A stretch of DNA of 64,000 nucleotides from assembly GCF_040807025.1 (NCBI RefSeq), contig NC_090942.1, forward strand, positions 61,832,911-61,896,910, written 5' to 3'. The notes under the pieces were generated by a model. That model was not told the origin of the DNA. It searched no databases and was given only the letters and a program-made list of their open reading frames with translations. Origin of the DNA: Struthio camelus. Its lineage: Eukaryota > Chordata > Aves > Struthioniformes > Struthionidae. A program made the translations under genes and the position numbers. Positions 63,745 through 64,000 of the stretch are shown in pieces. Positions within the stretch are counted from its first letter, which is position 1; every line of letters begins with the position of its first letter.

Positions 63745-64000
63745 GTAGGATTCGTTCTCTCAGCTTCTCTGAATGGATTTGCATGTTTTGTAACACTTTT
63801 ATCCAAGATATTAGAAGAGCCAGTGTTATGGCAACAGCTACTAAGCAACACCATCTGGCAAGAGACTCAGGGGTTTGGAGCTTGGGGAAAGAGCACCACT
63901 TATGACTAGGCATAAACACTAAATGAAGCTTTGTGTAATTTGGGGGAGAAGGCCCTGTCCTGCCACCCAAGGGCCATGATTCCTGAAGCAATATCTATTT
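63745..64000 (+). other. NUAK1: NUAK1 intron 4, start only
   Basis: Begins with donor GTAGGA. The window ends before the next exon, which should start with the residues around the DFG motif. Nothing else is recognised in this stretch. Confidence 0.88.

Noticed and set aside
63379..63909. 176-codon frame containing exon 4
   Set aside because: Only residues encoded by 63679-63744 match kinases. The rest is flanking intron read through in frame.

Overview
This window looks like nuclear DNA from a sauropsid vertebrate, most likely a bird. Three things support that. The only intact gene is a vertebrate NUAK1 locus with exons separated by kilobases. The clearest transposon is a 5'-truncated CR1 retroposon with the typical archosaur 3' tail (about 47155-47348). 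There are no recognisable Alu, L1 or B-type SINEs. The species cannot be told from the sequence alone.

Layout. Positions 1 to about 23,890 are non-coding DNA upstream of NUAK1. They hold an old CR1 remnant (about 631-990), an isolated CpG island (about 1425-1700), a second CpG-enriched patch (about 17,600-18,070), and several decayed palindromic or MIR-like repeats. A large CpG island (about 23,890-25,050) carries the NUAK1 promoter, 5' UTR and first coding exon. On the + strand, four coding exons of NUAK1 (AMPK-related kinase, also called ARK5) can be placed to the base: 24474-24776, 50863-50983, 62272-62423 and 63679-63744. They splice in frame (phases 0, 1, 0, 0) into 214 codons. These run from the initiator Met through the glycine-rich loop, the VAIK lysine, the C-helix glutamate, the hinge and the HRD catalytic loop. 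The window ends in intron 4, so the DFG motif, activation loop, rest of the kinase domain and long C-terminal tail lie downstream.

Introns 1 (26.1 kb), 2 (11.3 kb) and 3 (1.3 kb) contain only repeats and unassigned sequence. The most striking are a roughly 305-bp block present twice in direct orientation at about 99% identity in intron 2 (57055-57358 and 59572-59876), a 27-nt poly-C run in intron 1, a long AT-only tract beside the CR1, and a decayed MITE-like palindrome whose + strand RNA could still fold through G-U pairs.

I found no second gene, tRNA, CRISPR array, phage or operon, and no convincing new biological system. The open frames outside the NUAK1 exons are short, unrecognised and consistent with chance. 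The GC-rich frames around 24 kb are by-products of the CpG island.
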